Below, piece after piece: positions 1 through 6,406 of a stretch of 10,106 nucleotides of DNA. The notes beneath the pieces were generated by a model. It searched no databases. It saw only the letters and a program-made list of their open reading frames with translations, and had not been told where the DNA came from. Positions within the stretch are counted from its first letter, which is position 1; each line of letters opens with the position of its first letter. The position numbers and the translations under genes were made by a program. Source of the stretch: Alphaproteobacteria bacterium (GTDB taxonomy: Bacteria; Pseudomonadota; Alphaproteobacteria; Micavibrionales; Micavibrionaceae); assembly GCA_023141075.1 (NCBI GenBank), contig JAGLKL010000036.1, positions 1-10,106 of the forward strand, given 5' to 3'.

Positions 1-18
1 AAATAGTTGCGACTGGCG

Positions 19-783
19 TTAATTAGGATCAATATACCCTTGCGGCACAGCCGTACCTTTTGCTCCTAATATCTCTTTCGTTTTGGCCATAACCGCCGAA
101 CCGCTGCCTTTTTTATCAATACCGGCAAAGACCCGCTTATTGACCTCAATAATATGCACCCCCGCTACAAAAGGCAAAATGACCCCTCCCATACGTTCAA
201 TTAAATGTGCTGAGCGCATCATCACCGGAGAGTCGGGGATAGGAGGCACAAATAACGCACTTGTATGGCAACTTTGTTCAAACAGGTTTTTACACAACAA
301 GTCAAAGACCTGCATCGTCGTAAAAGGTCTGCCATGACCAAAAGGAGACCACTCAGCATGAGCCCATGCCCCCAAACGATTAGGCACAATCACCAGCAAG
401 CGCCCATTGGCCTTAAGCACCCGCCATATTTCCCGCACACTGGCACGCAAATCATTGCACCCTTCCAGATGGTGCACCAACAGCGCCCGGTCAATCGAAG
501 CATTTTCTATCGGAAAGCTCTCCTCATCACAAAAAAAACTCACATTTTTTTCATCGATCGGCCAGTATTGCGCCCCCTGCCCTGTAGGCATCATAGCAAT
601 CACGCGTTCCGGGTTTTGCTTGGCTATATTCTCCAGATACGGCAGAGCGTAGCCACAGCCCATCACACGGTATCCATTCACATCCGGCCAAATCCTATCG
701 ATATGCTTTTGCAGCACCCCACGTACGAGATCACCAATCTCGCTATCGTAAAAATCCATCAGCTTTGTCACAGAGCAATACAT
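19..783 (-). CDS. Class I SAM-dependent methyltransferase of unknown substrate
   Basis: A 254-aa predicted cytoplasmic methyltransferase. Seen: a degenerate SAM-binding motif I (VMGCGYALPYLE, about residues 40-51), an acidic motif followed by FPIENASIDRALLVHHLE (about 90-107), and a post-motif region EIWRVLKANGRLLVIVPNR (about 118-136) with the usual 'leader-arginine-valine-leucine-lysine-glycine' look of class I enzymes. The GxGYxxPYL form of motif I is, as I remember it, typical of an alphaproteobacterial family found near mutT and often gloB; the substrate is not known to me. Start choice is uncertain: ATG at 783 has a TTG directly before it (786) and no good Shine-Dalgarno, and another in-frame ATG follows nine codons later (MDFYDSEIG), where family members often begin. 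It lies 50 bp after the mutT-like gene on the same strand and is probably co-transcribed, although a palindrome sits in the gap. Confidence 0.85.
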   Translation of the reverse strand: MYCSVTKLMDFYDSEIGDLVRGVLQKHIDRIWPDVNGYRVMGCGYALPYLENIAKQNPERVIAMMPTGQGAQYWPIDEKNVSFFCDEESFPIENASIDRALLVHHLEGCNDLRASVREIWRVLKANGRLLVIVPNRLGAWAHAEWSPFGHGRPFTTMQVFDLLCKNLFEQSCHTSALFVPPIPDSPVMMRSAHLIERMGGVILPFVAGVHIIEVNKRVFAGIDKKGSGSAVMAKTKEILGAKGTAVPQGYIDPN

Positions 784-831
784 CAAGGAACATCATACTA
801 TAATGACATAAGAATGCTATAGGCGATCTCT

Positions 832-847
832 TAGGGTCATGACCCTA
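832..847. repeat. 16-bp perfect palindrome TAGGGTCATGACCCTA at the 3' end of the Nudix gene
   Basis: The sequence TAGGGTCATGACCCTA reads the same on both strands. It overlaps the last codons and the TGA stop of the minus-strand Nudix gene (837-839). There is no T-run after it on either strand, so it does not look like an intrinsic terminator. The same core, TAGGGTCA, forms the ends of the larger inverted-repeat element at 6121-6410, which suggests one repeat family. The motif resembles REP-type repeats of the GGGTCAG class that accompany RAYT (IS200-like) transposases elsewhere; that link is inference. Confidence 0.7.
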
Positions 848-1280
848 GTTGCGAGATAAGCGGCACGTCCGCCTCGAGCATTTCATAATTGTACAAATCC
901 CGAGGATTCACCCAGCACAAATCCTGATGCTCAAGCGCCTTAGGCTCACCCTTCCATATCCGGCATACAAATAAAGGCATAAGCAAGTGAAACGTTTCAT
1001 AGCTATGCGAGGTAAAGCCGATTGGAGAAAAACAACACTCCCGCGTTTCAATCCCCAGTTCTTCTTCAAGTTCCCGCATAAGCGAAAATTCAGGCGTTTC
1101 GCCCGGCTCAATCTTGCCACCTGGAAATTCCCATAGCCCAGACATAGATTTCCCTTCCGGGCGCTGGGCAATTAACACACGCCCCTGCTCATCAATCAGC
1201 GCCGCCGCCGCTACCAATACAATCGGCAATGCAGGTGGATTTTCCGGTTTTGGCTGTTCCAGAGCTTCACGACAATTCAT
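837..1280 (-). CDS. mutT: MutT-like (d)NTP pyrophosphohydrolase, Nudix family
   Basis: 147 aa, the usual length for bacterial MutT. The Nudix box is complete at residues 55-77 (G-x5-E-x7-RELEEELGI), with the Mg-binding glutamates E70, E73 and E74 all present. The preceding strand (VLVAAAALIDEQGRVLIAQRP, about 21-41) and GLWEFPGGK are typical of enzymes that hydrolyse oxidised nucleotides such as 8-oxo-dGTP to the monophosphate, preventing mutation. The start ATG has an AGGA seven bases upstream. In many alphaproteobacteria mutT follows argJ behind the PPIase gene; here argJ is missing and an intrinsic terminator ends only 18 bp before the start codon, so mutT needs read-through or a promoter overlapping the terminator. 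Its last codons (CTA GGG TCA TGA) lie within the 832-847 palindrome. Family assignment is firm; 8-oxo-dGTP specificity is inferred. Confidence 0.93.
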   Translation of the reverse strand: MNCREALEQPKPENPPALPIVLVAAAALIDEQGRVLIAQRPEGKSMSGLWEFPGGKIEPGETPEFSLMRELEEELGIETRECCFSPIGFTSHSYETFHLLMPLFVCRIWKGEPKALEHQDLCWVNPRDLYNYEMLEADVPLISQLGS

Positions 1281-1298
1281 TAAACATTCCTATTCAAT

Positions 1299-1335
1299 AA
1301 AAAAACCGCGCCTCACTTAGGTAGTGTAGTCGCGG
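1299..1335 (-). terminator. Rho-independent terminator after the PPIase gene
   Basis: Read on the minus strand: stem CCGCG (1335-1331) pairs with CGCGG (1310-1306), an inner CACT/AGTG helix extends it, and a run of seven T follows (1305-1299). It lies 33 bp past the PPIase stop and 18 bp before the mutT start, so it should end the PPIase transcript. Confidence 0.8.
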
Positions 1336-1367
1336 CTCTCACCTAATTATTGCATAAACAAAACTAT

Positions 1368-2534
1368 TTATTCAGCAGAAGAAGATGCATCCTGATCTGA
1401 ATCTGCAGAAGTATCTTCTACAGAAACATCTGCATCTGCGGAAGCAGCAGCATCTGAGGAAGCAGAAGCATCATCACCGGCAGTTGGTTCAGCAGATTCT
1501 ACATCTCCCGCTTCAGGTTCAGTCACAGCAACACCCTCACCGGATTCATCTTGCGTTTGAGAAACCTCTGCAGTTTCCATAGGATTGCCGTCAATGTCGA
1601 AACGTTCAATATCCGAACCGCTCTTCCATTCATCAAGCATGGCCTGCAATTCCTTACGCTCAAGTTCTTGTTTGATGAAAGGCTTGATACGGTCATACGC
1701 AGATGGCGGACGTATACGTTTCTCATCAACACGAACAATGTGATAACCGAATTCAGATTTCACAGGTTGTTTAGCATATGTACCGATTTCAGTTGCGAAA
1801 GCTGCCTCTGCAAATTCAGGAACAACTTCGTTCTTGGCAAAGAAACCAAGCTCGCCCCCGCGCTCTGCGGAACCATCTTTGGAGTTTTCTTTCGCCAGAT
1901 CGGCAAAATTAGCACCATTATCCAGCTTTTTGATAAGGTCTTTTGCTACCTTTTCATCATCGACGAGAATATGTGCGACCCTAACTTCCTCAATTGCAGG
2001 AAAGTTTTCAACATAGTTATCATATTCAGCCTTAATGCTCTCTTCTGTCACGCGGGCTGAAACAGTTTTGCCGATAAAGTTAGAACGGATAATTTGCTGT
2101 TTTGCCTGCCAGAGTTGCTTCTGAACTTCAGGATCACTCTCAAGACAAGATAAAGCAGCCTTACTATCGGCAAGTCTGTTACCTATCGCCTGTTCCAGTG
2201 CCATCGGATAAAGCTGTTCAGGAGAAACTTGACGCATTTGCGGCGGCATCGCATTTATCAGGTCAATAACTTCCTGACGTTTGATATCATTGCTATCAAC
2301 ACGAGCGACAACAGGATTAGGTTGCCCCACCGAAGCCATATCACCAGACTTAAAAAATCCTTCTCCAGACGACGGTGGTTGCACATCCCCCATAGCCCCG
2401 GGCACTTTGTTCTTGCCCGCCATAAAACCCAAAACACCGGCAGCAACAAGAGCAACGACAATCAAAATGACAACAGCCGAATTGCCCTGCTGTGCACAGC
2501 CAAGAGTCCGACACGATTCTTTTAGGTTCTTCAT
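1368..2534 (-). CDS. Membrane-anchored parvulin-type peptidyl-prolyl cis-trans isomerase (SurA/PrsA-like)
   Basis: 388 aa. A short basic N-terminus is followed by one hydrophobic span (about 20-39), placing the rest in the periplasm. A SurA-like helical segment (about 75-180) precedes one PpiC rotamase domain at about 183-271, with characteristic VRVAHILV, GANFADLAKENSKDGSAERGG and FGYHIVRVDEKR stretches. It should catalyse proline isomerisation in exported proteins. The C-terminus (about 320-388) is a low-complexity tail rich in Asp, Glu, Ala and Ser with no Lys or Arg after R311. The ATG has a strong GAGGA six bases upstream. It is divergent from secA, a conserved alphaproteobacterial arrangement that fits a role in secretion. 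Its transcript is predicted to end at the terminator at 1299-1335. The parvulin call is firm; the exact partners are unknown. Confidence 0.9.
   Translation of the reverse strand: MKNLKESCRTLGCAQQGNSAVVILIVVALVAAGVLGFMAGKNKVPGAMGDVQPPSSGEGFFKSGDMASVGQPNPVVARVDSNDIKRQEVIDLINAMPPQMRQVSPEQLYPMALEQAIGNRLADSKAALSCLESDPEVQKQLWQAKQQIIRSNFIGKTVSARVTEESIKAEYDNYVENFPAIEEVRVAHILVDDEKVAKDLIKKLDNGANFADLAKENSKDGSAERGGELGFFAKNEVVPEFAEAAFATEIGTYAKQPVKSEFGYHIVRVDEKRIRPPSAYDRIKPFIKQELERKELQAMLDEWKSGSDIERFDIDGNPMETAEVSQTQDESGEGVAVTEPEAGDVESAEPTAGDDASASSDAAASADADVSVEDTSADSDQDASSSAE
1437..1472 (-). repeat. Two tandem 18-bp units in the acidic-tail coding sequence of the PPIase
   Basis: Units 1437-1454 and 1455-1472 match at 16 of 18 positions and encode DASASS and DAAASA on the minus strand. 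Their in-frame length suggests that the tail grew, at least in part, by slippage duplication. Confidence 0.6.
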
Positions 2535-2667
2535 GATAATCCTCTAAGTATTCTTTGTAAAAAAACAAAAATATGTTGTGTATTGGAAGAAACTAGCTCA
2601 TGGATTACACCTTTTCAACTCTAAAATATATTTATCCTATAAGCTTTTTTGGGTTCTGTTGTGAAAT

Positions 2668-2685
2668 ATTATGCACGCGCAGAAT
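2668..2685. promoter_or_regulatory. 18-bp dyad ATT-N-TGC-N4-GCA-N-AAT between PPIase and secA
   Basis: The site ATTATGCACGCGCAGAAT has two-fold symmetry and lies between two divergent genes, where an operator would be expected. A second site with the same half-sites is at 6159-6176, and the similarity runs on beyond the dyad (TCTGCGC and GCATAAT blocks plus ATCCAT). I do not recognise the binding protein. It could also be a remnant of a dispersed repeat. Confidence 0.35.
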
Positions 2686-2722
2686 TATGGATGTAATATT
2701 TCAATACATAGCCTAGGATATA

Positions 2723-2751
2723 TTGACGCGGAGAGCTTTGGAGTTTATATG
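2723..2751 (+). promoter_or_regulatory. Candidate sigma-70-type promoter for secA
   Basis: TTGACG (2723-2728), 17-bp spacer, TATATG (2746-2751). The -35 is five of six to consensus and the -10 four of six. Transcription would start near 2758, giving a leader of about 48 nt before the ATG at 2806. If used, it excludes translation of the leader ORF at 2749-2796, whose start codon lies in the -10 box. I found no equally convincing minus-strand promoter for the PPIase in this gap. Confidence 0.45.
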
Positions 2752-2796
2752 AAAGCCTCCAAAACAATTAAATTAAAGACGTACACATTATTTTAG
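2749..2796 (+). CDS. Possible 15-codon leader ORF upstream of secA
   Basis: ATG at 2749 is preceded by GGAG with a five-base spacing and opens the short basic peptide MKASKTIKLKTYTLF, ending at TAG (2794-2796). The stop overlaps the AGGTGA ribosome-binding site of secA (2795-2800), an arrangement that could couple translation of the two. No similarity to SecM is visible, and the peptide is far shorter than SecM. It can only act if transcription starts upstream of about 2740, whereas the best promoter I see overlaps its start codon. It may be chance. Confidence 0.2.
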   Translation: MKASKTIKLKTYTLF

Positions 2797-2800
2797 GTGA
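2795..2800 (+). promoter_or_regulatory. Ribosome-binding site AGGTGA that sets the secA start
   Basis: AGGTGA lies five bases before ATG 2806. An in-frame GTG at 2797 lies inside this Shine-Dalgarno and so is an unlikely start; the resulting numbering also puts SecA motifs at the same residues as in E. coli. Confidence 0.7.
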
Positions 2801-2805
2801 AGACT

Positions 2806-5544
2806 ATGGTTCTGTCCTTAGCAATGAAATTATTCGGCTCCTCAAATGAGCGAGCCTTAAAGAAATATCACCGGCAAATTGAGCCGATCAACGCACTTGA
2901 AGATACATATGTGTCCATGAGCGATGAAGAAATTAAGAACCAGACAAATCTTTTTCGTCAGCGCTTGGAAAATGGTGAGCCTCTGAAAAAACTGACAAAC
3001 GAGGCTTTTGCTGTTGTACGCGAAGCTGCCAAGCGCACATTGGGACAACGTCACTACGATGTTCAGCTTATCGGCGGTTTGGTTCTTGATGATGGCACAA
3101 TCGCCGAAATGCGTACCGGTGAAGGGAAAACCCTTGTTGCAACCTTACCCGTATATCTTAACACTCTGGCAGGAGGGGGTGTCCACGTTGTCACAGTTAA
3201 TGATTATTTGGCCGAGCGTGATGCTGCATGGATGGGTCAAATTTATAATTTCTTGGGCTTAAGTACAGGCTGCATCACCAGTAATATGGCCGAAGACGAT
3301 CGCCGCAAAGCCTACGCCAGCGATGTAACCTACGGCACGAACAACGAGTTTGGTTTCGATTACTTGCGCGATAATATGAAGTTCCGACTCGACCAGATGG
3401 TACAGCGTCCCTTTAACTACGCCATCGTAGATGAAGTTGACTCAATTTTGATCGACGAAGCTCGAACACCTCTTATTATCTCCGGCCCATCAGAAGGCAA
3501 TACAGACCTCTACATAGCTGTCGATAAAATTATCCCGAAGCTCGAAGAAGCAGATTACGATCTTGAGGAAAAACACAGAAGCATCGTTCTAACTGAATTT
3601 GGTCAGGAGCATGTGGAAGAGTTGCTGCACGAACACAGTATACTTAAAGAAGGCGGCATGTACGATATGCAAAATATTGCTCTCGTCCATCACGTCAATC
3701 AAGCCTTACGCGCACATAAAATGTTTCACCTTGATAAAGATTACATCGTTAAGGACGGCAAGGTTATGCTTATTGATGAGTTTACAGGTCGCATGATGGA
3801 AGGCCGCCGCCTGTCCGAAGGATTGCACCAAGCCATTGAAGCGAAGGAAAATGTTTCCATCCAGAATGAAAACCAAACCCTTGCTTCTGTAACCTTCCAG
3901 AATTACTTCCGTCTTTACCCTAAACTGGCCGGAATGACCGGAACCGGGATGACCGAAGAATCCGAGTTTGGGCAAATTTATAATCTCAGTGTTGTTTCAA
4001 TCCCCACCCACATGCCCGTCACGCGAGCCGATCATAACGATAAAATATACAAATCTCTGCGCGAAAAAGAAGATGCCATTGTCGATCTAATCGAAGAATG
4101 CCAGAATCGCGAACAACCTATCCTCGTAGGAACCGTTTCGATTGAAAAATCCGAAGTCCTGTCCGAGCGCCTTAAAAAGCACAAAATCAAACACAACGTG
4201 CTCAACGCCCGCCATCATGAAAATGAAGCCTATATTATCGCGCAAGCTGGCCGACCTGGCGGTGTGACTATCGCCACCAATATGGCCGGTCGTGGAACAG
4301 ACATCCAGCTTGGCGGTAATGCCGATATGCTCGTTGCTCAGGAAATTGATCCCGAATGGTCGGAAGACAAGCGCGAGAAAGTCGAAAAAAAGATCCGGGA
4401 AGAAGTTGAAAAGGACAAAAAGCGCGTTATTGAATCCGGCGGCTTATATATCATTGGCACAGAACGCCATGAATCCCGCCGCATTGACAACCAGCTCCGC
4501 GGTCGTTCCGGTCGTCAGGGAGACCCCGGCGCCTCCATGTTCTTCCTATCGGTTGAAGACGACCTCATGCGCATTTTCGCAGGTCAGCAGCTTGAAGGTC
4601 TGCTTGCAAATAAACGCATCGGATTAGAAGAAGGCGAGGCTCTTGAACACCCATGGATATCAAAAATGCTGGAACGAGCGCAAGGCAAAGTCGAAGCCAT
4701 GAACTTCGAAATGCGTAAAAACCTGCTCAAATTTGATGATGTCATGAACGACCAGCGTAAGGAAATCTACGAGGAACGCCGTGAAATCATGCAATCAGAC
4801 AATCTCGATGACATGGTCAAGGATATGCGTCACTCCGTCGTCGAAGAGATGGTCGAGAGCCTGATCCCGCCGGGCAGTTATGCAGAACAATGGGACACCG
4901 ATACCCTTGAAAACGAAATTCTGCGCGTTCTGAATATGAACATTCCTGCCAAAGACTGGGCCAAAGAAGAAGGTATTGCCGATAGTGAAATAATTGAGCG
5001 CCTGATAGACCTCTCCGACAAAAGAATGGCAGAAAAAGCCGTTAATACAGGTTTGGACGTATGGCGCCAAATCGAAAAATCCATCGTATTGCAGATGCTC
5101 GACCAGCACTGGAAAGAACACCTGCTCAATCTCGACCATTTACGTCAGGGTATTAACCTGCGTGCTTTCGGACAAAAAGACCCGCTCAACGAATATAAAA
5201 CCGAGGCCTTTGCCATGTTTGAAGCTATGCTCGATAATATGCGCGAAACCATTACCCGCACACTATGTCTGGTCGAGTTTAATATAGATCAAAACCAATC
5301 CGGCCTAGTTGTACGCGTCAACCAAAGCCCTAACCAAGATCAAATGAAAGAAACCCGTGCTGACCCGGCCATGGCCGCAGCCGCACAGGAAAAACAAAAA
5401 CAACACGGAACAATACAATCCTTTCCAAAGAAACGTGCTTTTGATAAAGATAATCCTGAGACATGGGGAAAAGTTCCACGCAATTCTCCCTGCCCGTGTG
5501 ATTCAGGGAAAAAATACAAGCACTGTCATGGAAAAATCGGATAA
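2806..5544 (+). CDS. secA: Protein translocase subunit SecA (preprotein translocase ATPase)
   Basis: 912 aa, close to the usual 900 or so. SecA is the ATP-driven motor that pushes unfolded preproteins through the SecYEG channel at the inner membrane. Seen in order: N-terminal MKLFGSSNERALKKY; Walker A MRTGEGKT (102-109, K108); GTNNEFGFDYLRDN (177-190); Walker B DEVD (209-212) within the run to ARTPLIISGP; nucleotide-binding domain 2 motifs TNMAGRGTDI (491-500) and RGRSGRQ (565-571); the LDHLRQGINLRAFGQKDPL scaffold/two-helix-finger region; and a C-terminal SEC-C zinc motif with C896, C898, C907 and H908, which normally binds SecB and phospholipid. No catalytic residue is missing. A GTG nine bases upstream was rejected because it overlaps the Shine-Dalgarno. 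The next gene starts inside its 3' end. No SecM-like gene precedes it. Confidence 0.98.
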   Translation: MVLSLAMKLFGSSNERALKKYHRQIEPINALEDTYVSMSDEEIKNQTNLFRQRLENGEPLKKLTNEAFAVVREAAKRTLGQRHYDVQLIGGLVLDDGTIAEMRTGEGKTLVATLPVYLNTLAGGGVHVVTVNDYLAERDAAWMGQIYNFLGLSTGCITSNMAEDDRRKAYASDVTYGTNNEFGFDYLRDNMKFRLDQMVQRPFNYAIVDEVDSILIDEARTPLIISGPSEGNTDLYIAVDKIIPKLEEADYDLEEKHRSIVLTEFGQEHVEELLHEHSILKEGGMYDMQNIALVHHVNQALRAHKMFHLDKDYIVKDGKVMLIDEFTGRMMEGRRLSEGLHQAIEAKENVSIQNENQTLASVTFQNYFRLYPKLAGMTGTGMTEESEFGQIYNLSVVSIPTHMPVTRADHNDKIYKSLREKEDAIVDLIEECQNREQPILVGTVSIEKSEVLSERLKKHKIKHNVLNARHHENEAYIIAQAGRPGGVTIATNMAGRGTDIQLGGNADMLVAQEIDPEWSEDKREKVEKKIREEVEKDKKRVIESGGLYIIGTERHESRRIDNQLRGRSGRQGDPGASMFFLSVEDDLMRIFAGQQLEGLLANKRIGLEEGEALEHPWISKMLERAQGKVEAMNFEMRKNLLKFDDVMNDQRKEIYEERREIMQSDNLDDMVKDMRHSVVEEMVESLIPPGSYAEQWDTDTLENEILRVLNMNIPAKDWAKEEGIADSEIIERLIDLSDKRMAEKAVNTGLDVWRQIEKSIVLQMLDQHWKEHLLNLDHLRQGINLRAFGQKDPLNEYKTEAFAMFEAMLDNMRETITRTLCLVEFNIDQNQSGLVVRVNQSPNQDQMKETRADPAMAAAAQEKQKQHGTIQSFPKKRAFDKDNPETWGKVPRNSPCPCDSGKKYKHCHGKIG

Positions 5545-6124
5545 ACGCATAAGACTTTTTCTTCTTGTTTCAACCATATGCATGGTTTCAGGAACGGCTT
5601 GGGCCGGTACAGGCGTCCCTATGATACTTGTAGCCATGCCGGCCATGATAATCGGCCTGATACCCATTATTATTATCGAAGGCTTCATACTGGAAAAACG
5701 CCTCCCCATTTCAAAGAAAAAAGCATTGATATCTTCCGGCGTAAGTAATTTGGTTTCCACATTGATAGGCGTACCTCTGACATGGGGCTTTTTATTTATC
5801 ATTGAATATATACTTATGGAACCCGTGAATCTGGATCACTATCTTTTTTATATGCTCCCAACGCCCATATATAAAATAGTGATAACAGTTATATTTGCCC
5901 CGTGGCTTATTCCTTATGAAAACGACCTTGACTGGATGATTCCTACAGCAATGATCGTTCTTATGTTTCCCTTTTTCTTCGCCTCATGGAAAATAGAAAC
6001 ATACGTAACGACGAAAATGAACAAAAACCTGAATTACAAGAAAGTAAATCCCACTTGCTTTACTGCAAACGCAATCACCTATTTCTTGCTTGTCCTGTAT
6101 CCGCTTGGAATGTTCTTGTTTTAG
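5528..6124 (+). CDS. Conserved hypothetical polytopic membrane protein with signal peptide
   Basis: 198 aa, function unknown. Residues 1-26 look like a signal peptide (KRIR basic start, hydrophobic core, TAWA before GTG). About four or five membrane spans follow (roughly 31-54, 69-97, 113-130, 137-154, 180-197), with conserved-looking blocks GTGVPMILVAMPAM, GVPLTWG, FAPWLIPY and WMIPTAM...FFFASWKIE. I have the impression of a small proteobacterial membrane-protein family with this pattern, but no known role. The ATG at 5528 lies within secA, overlapping it by 17 bp in another frame, with no close Shine-Dalgarno, so translation is probably coupled to secA. A longer in-frame opening to 5357 lies wholly in secA and was rejected. 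The TAG stop (6122-6124) lies inside the TTAGGGTCAG repeat arm, so the C-terminal end may have been set by repeat insertion. Confidence 0.75.
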   Translation: MEKSDKRIRLFLLVSTICMVSGTAWAGTGVPMILVAMPAMIIGLIPIIIIEGFILEKRLPISKKKALISSGVSNLVSTLIGVPLTWGFLFIIEYILMEPVNLDHYLFYMLPTPIYKIVITVIFAPWLIPYENDLDWMIPTAMIVLMFPFFFASWKIETYVTTKMNKNLNYKKVNPTCFTANAITYFLLVLYPLGMFLF

Positions 6125-6158
6125 GGTCAGAATCTAGGGACAGCCCCTAATTATATCC

Positions 6159-6176
6159 ATTCTGCGCACGCATAAT
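6159..6176. promoter_or_regulatory. Second copy of the ATT-N-TGC-N4-GCA-N-AAT dyad
   Basis: ATTCTGCGCACGCATAAT has the same half-sites and spacing as 2668-2685. On the plus strand its context (ATCCAT before, TTT after) matches the minus strand of the other site. It lies inside the repeat element, which favours shared repeat descent over a working operator. Confidence 0.3.
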
Positions 6177-6276
6177 TTTTGAAAAGATGTTCCGTGAAAA
6201 CACGCGCAGGTCTATAGTGATTCTATTGCCAAACGGTTTGCACGGACAGATACAAAAATTTGCCGCGCCCTGACGG

Positions 6277-6376
6277 GTTTAAATTTACAGGTAAACTATC
6301 ATCTTTTTTGTCTCTTGAATATGCTTCGGCATGTCCTGCGAGCCAAAAAATCGATCCTTCACCTGTAAATTTAAAC
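6277..6376. repeat. About 100-nt imperfect hairpin with TTCG tetraloop
   Basis: Arms GTTTAAATTTACAGGT (6277-6292) and ACCTGTAAATTTAAAC (6361-6376) are a perfect 16-bp inverted repeat. Inside, ATC + TTTTTTG (6301-6310) pairs with CAAAAAA + GAT (6344-6355, two-base bulge), CTC (6312-6314) with GAG (6340-6342), and ATATGC-TTCG-GCATGT (6319-6334) closes the tip with one G-U pair. Layered pairing capped by a stable UUCG loop suggests a folded RNA or a DNA cruciform. It may also act as a block between the convergent transcripts, though neither strand shows a classic GC stem plus T-run. An RNA gene is possible but no promoter is evident. Confidence 0.6.
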
Positions 6377-6406
6377 AGAATTGTACATAATTAATAGATC
6401 CTGACC

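Noticed and set aside
265..822. 185-codon plus-strand ORF opposite the methyltransferase
   Set aside because: Antisense shadow, rich in His, Pro, Arg and Gln; the minus frame has clear methyltransferase motifs.
1551..2060. 169-codon plus-strand ORF opposite the PPIase gene
   Set aside because: An antisense shadow of a well-supported gene; its cysteine- and phenylalanine-rich product is typical of reversed coding sequence.
2625..2724. Inverted TATCCTA/TAGGATA copies in the PPIase-secA gap
   Set aside because: Short, AT-rich and about 75 bp apart; expected by chance in such sequence.
2797..2805. GTG start of secA three codons upstream
   Set aside because: It falls inside the AGGTGA ribosome-binding site; ATG 2806 is correctly spaced and gives E. 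coli-like motif numbering.
5357..5527. Upstream in-frame extension of the 198-aa membrane protein
   Set aside because: It lies wholly within secA, reads as non-natural sequence, and would bury the clear signal peptide that begins at 5528.
6179..6218. TTGAAA ... TATAGT as a promoter driving the hairpin region
   Set aside because: The spacing is 28 bp, too long for a sigma-70 promoter, and no better -35 box is in place.
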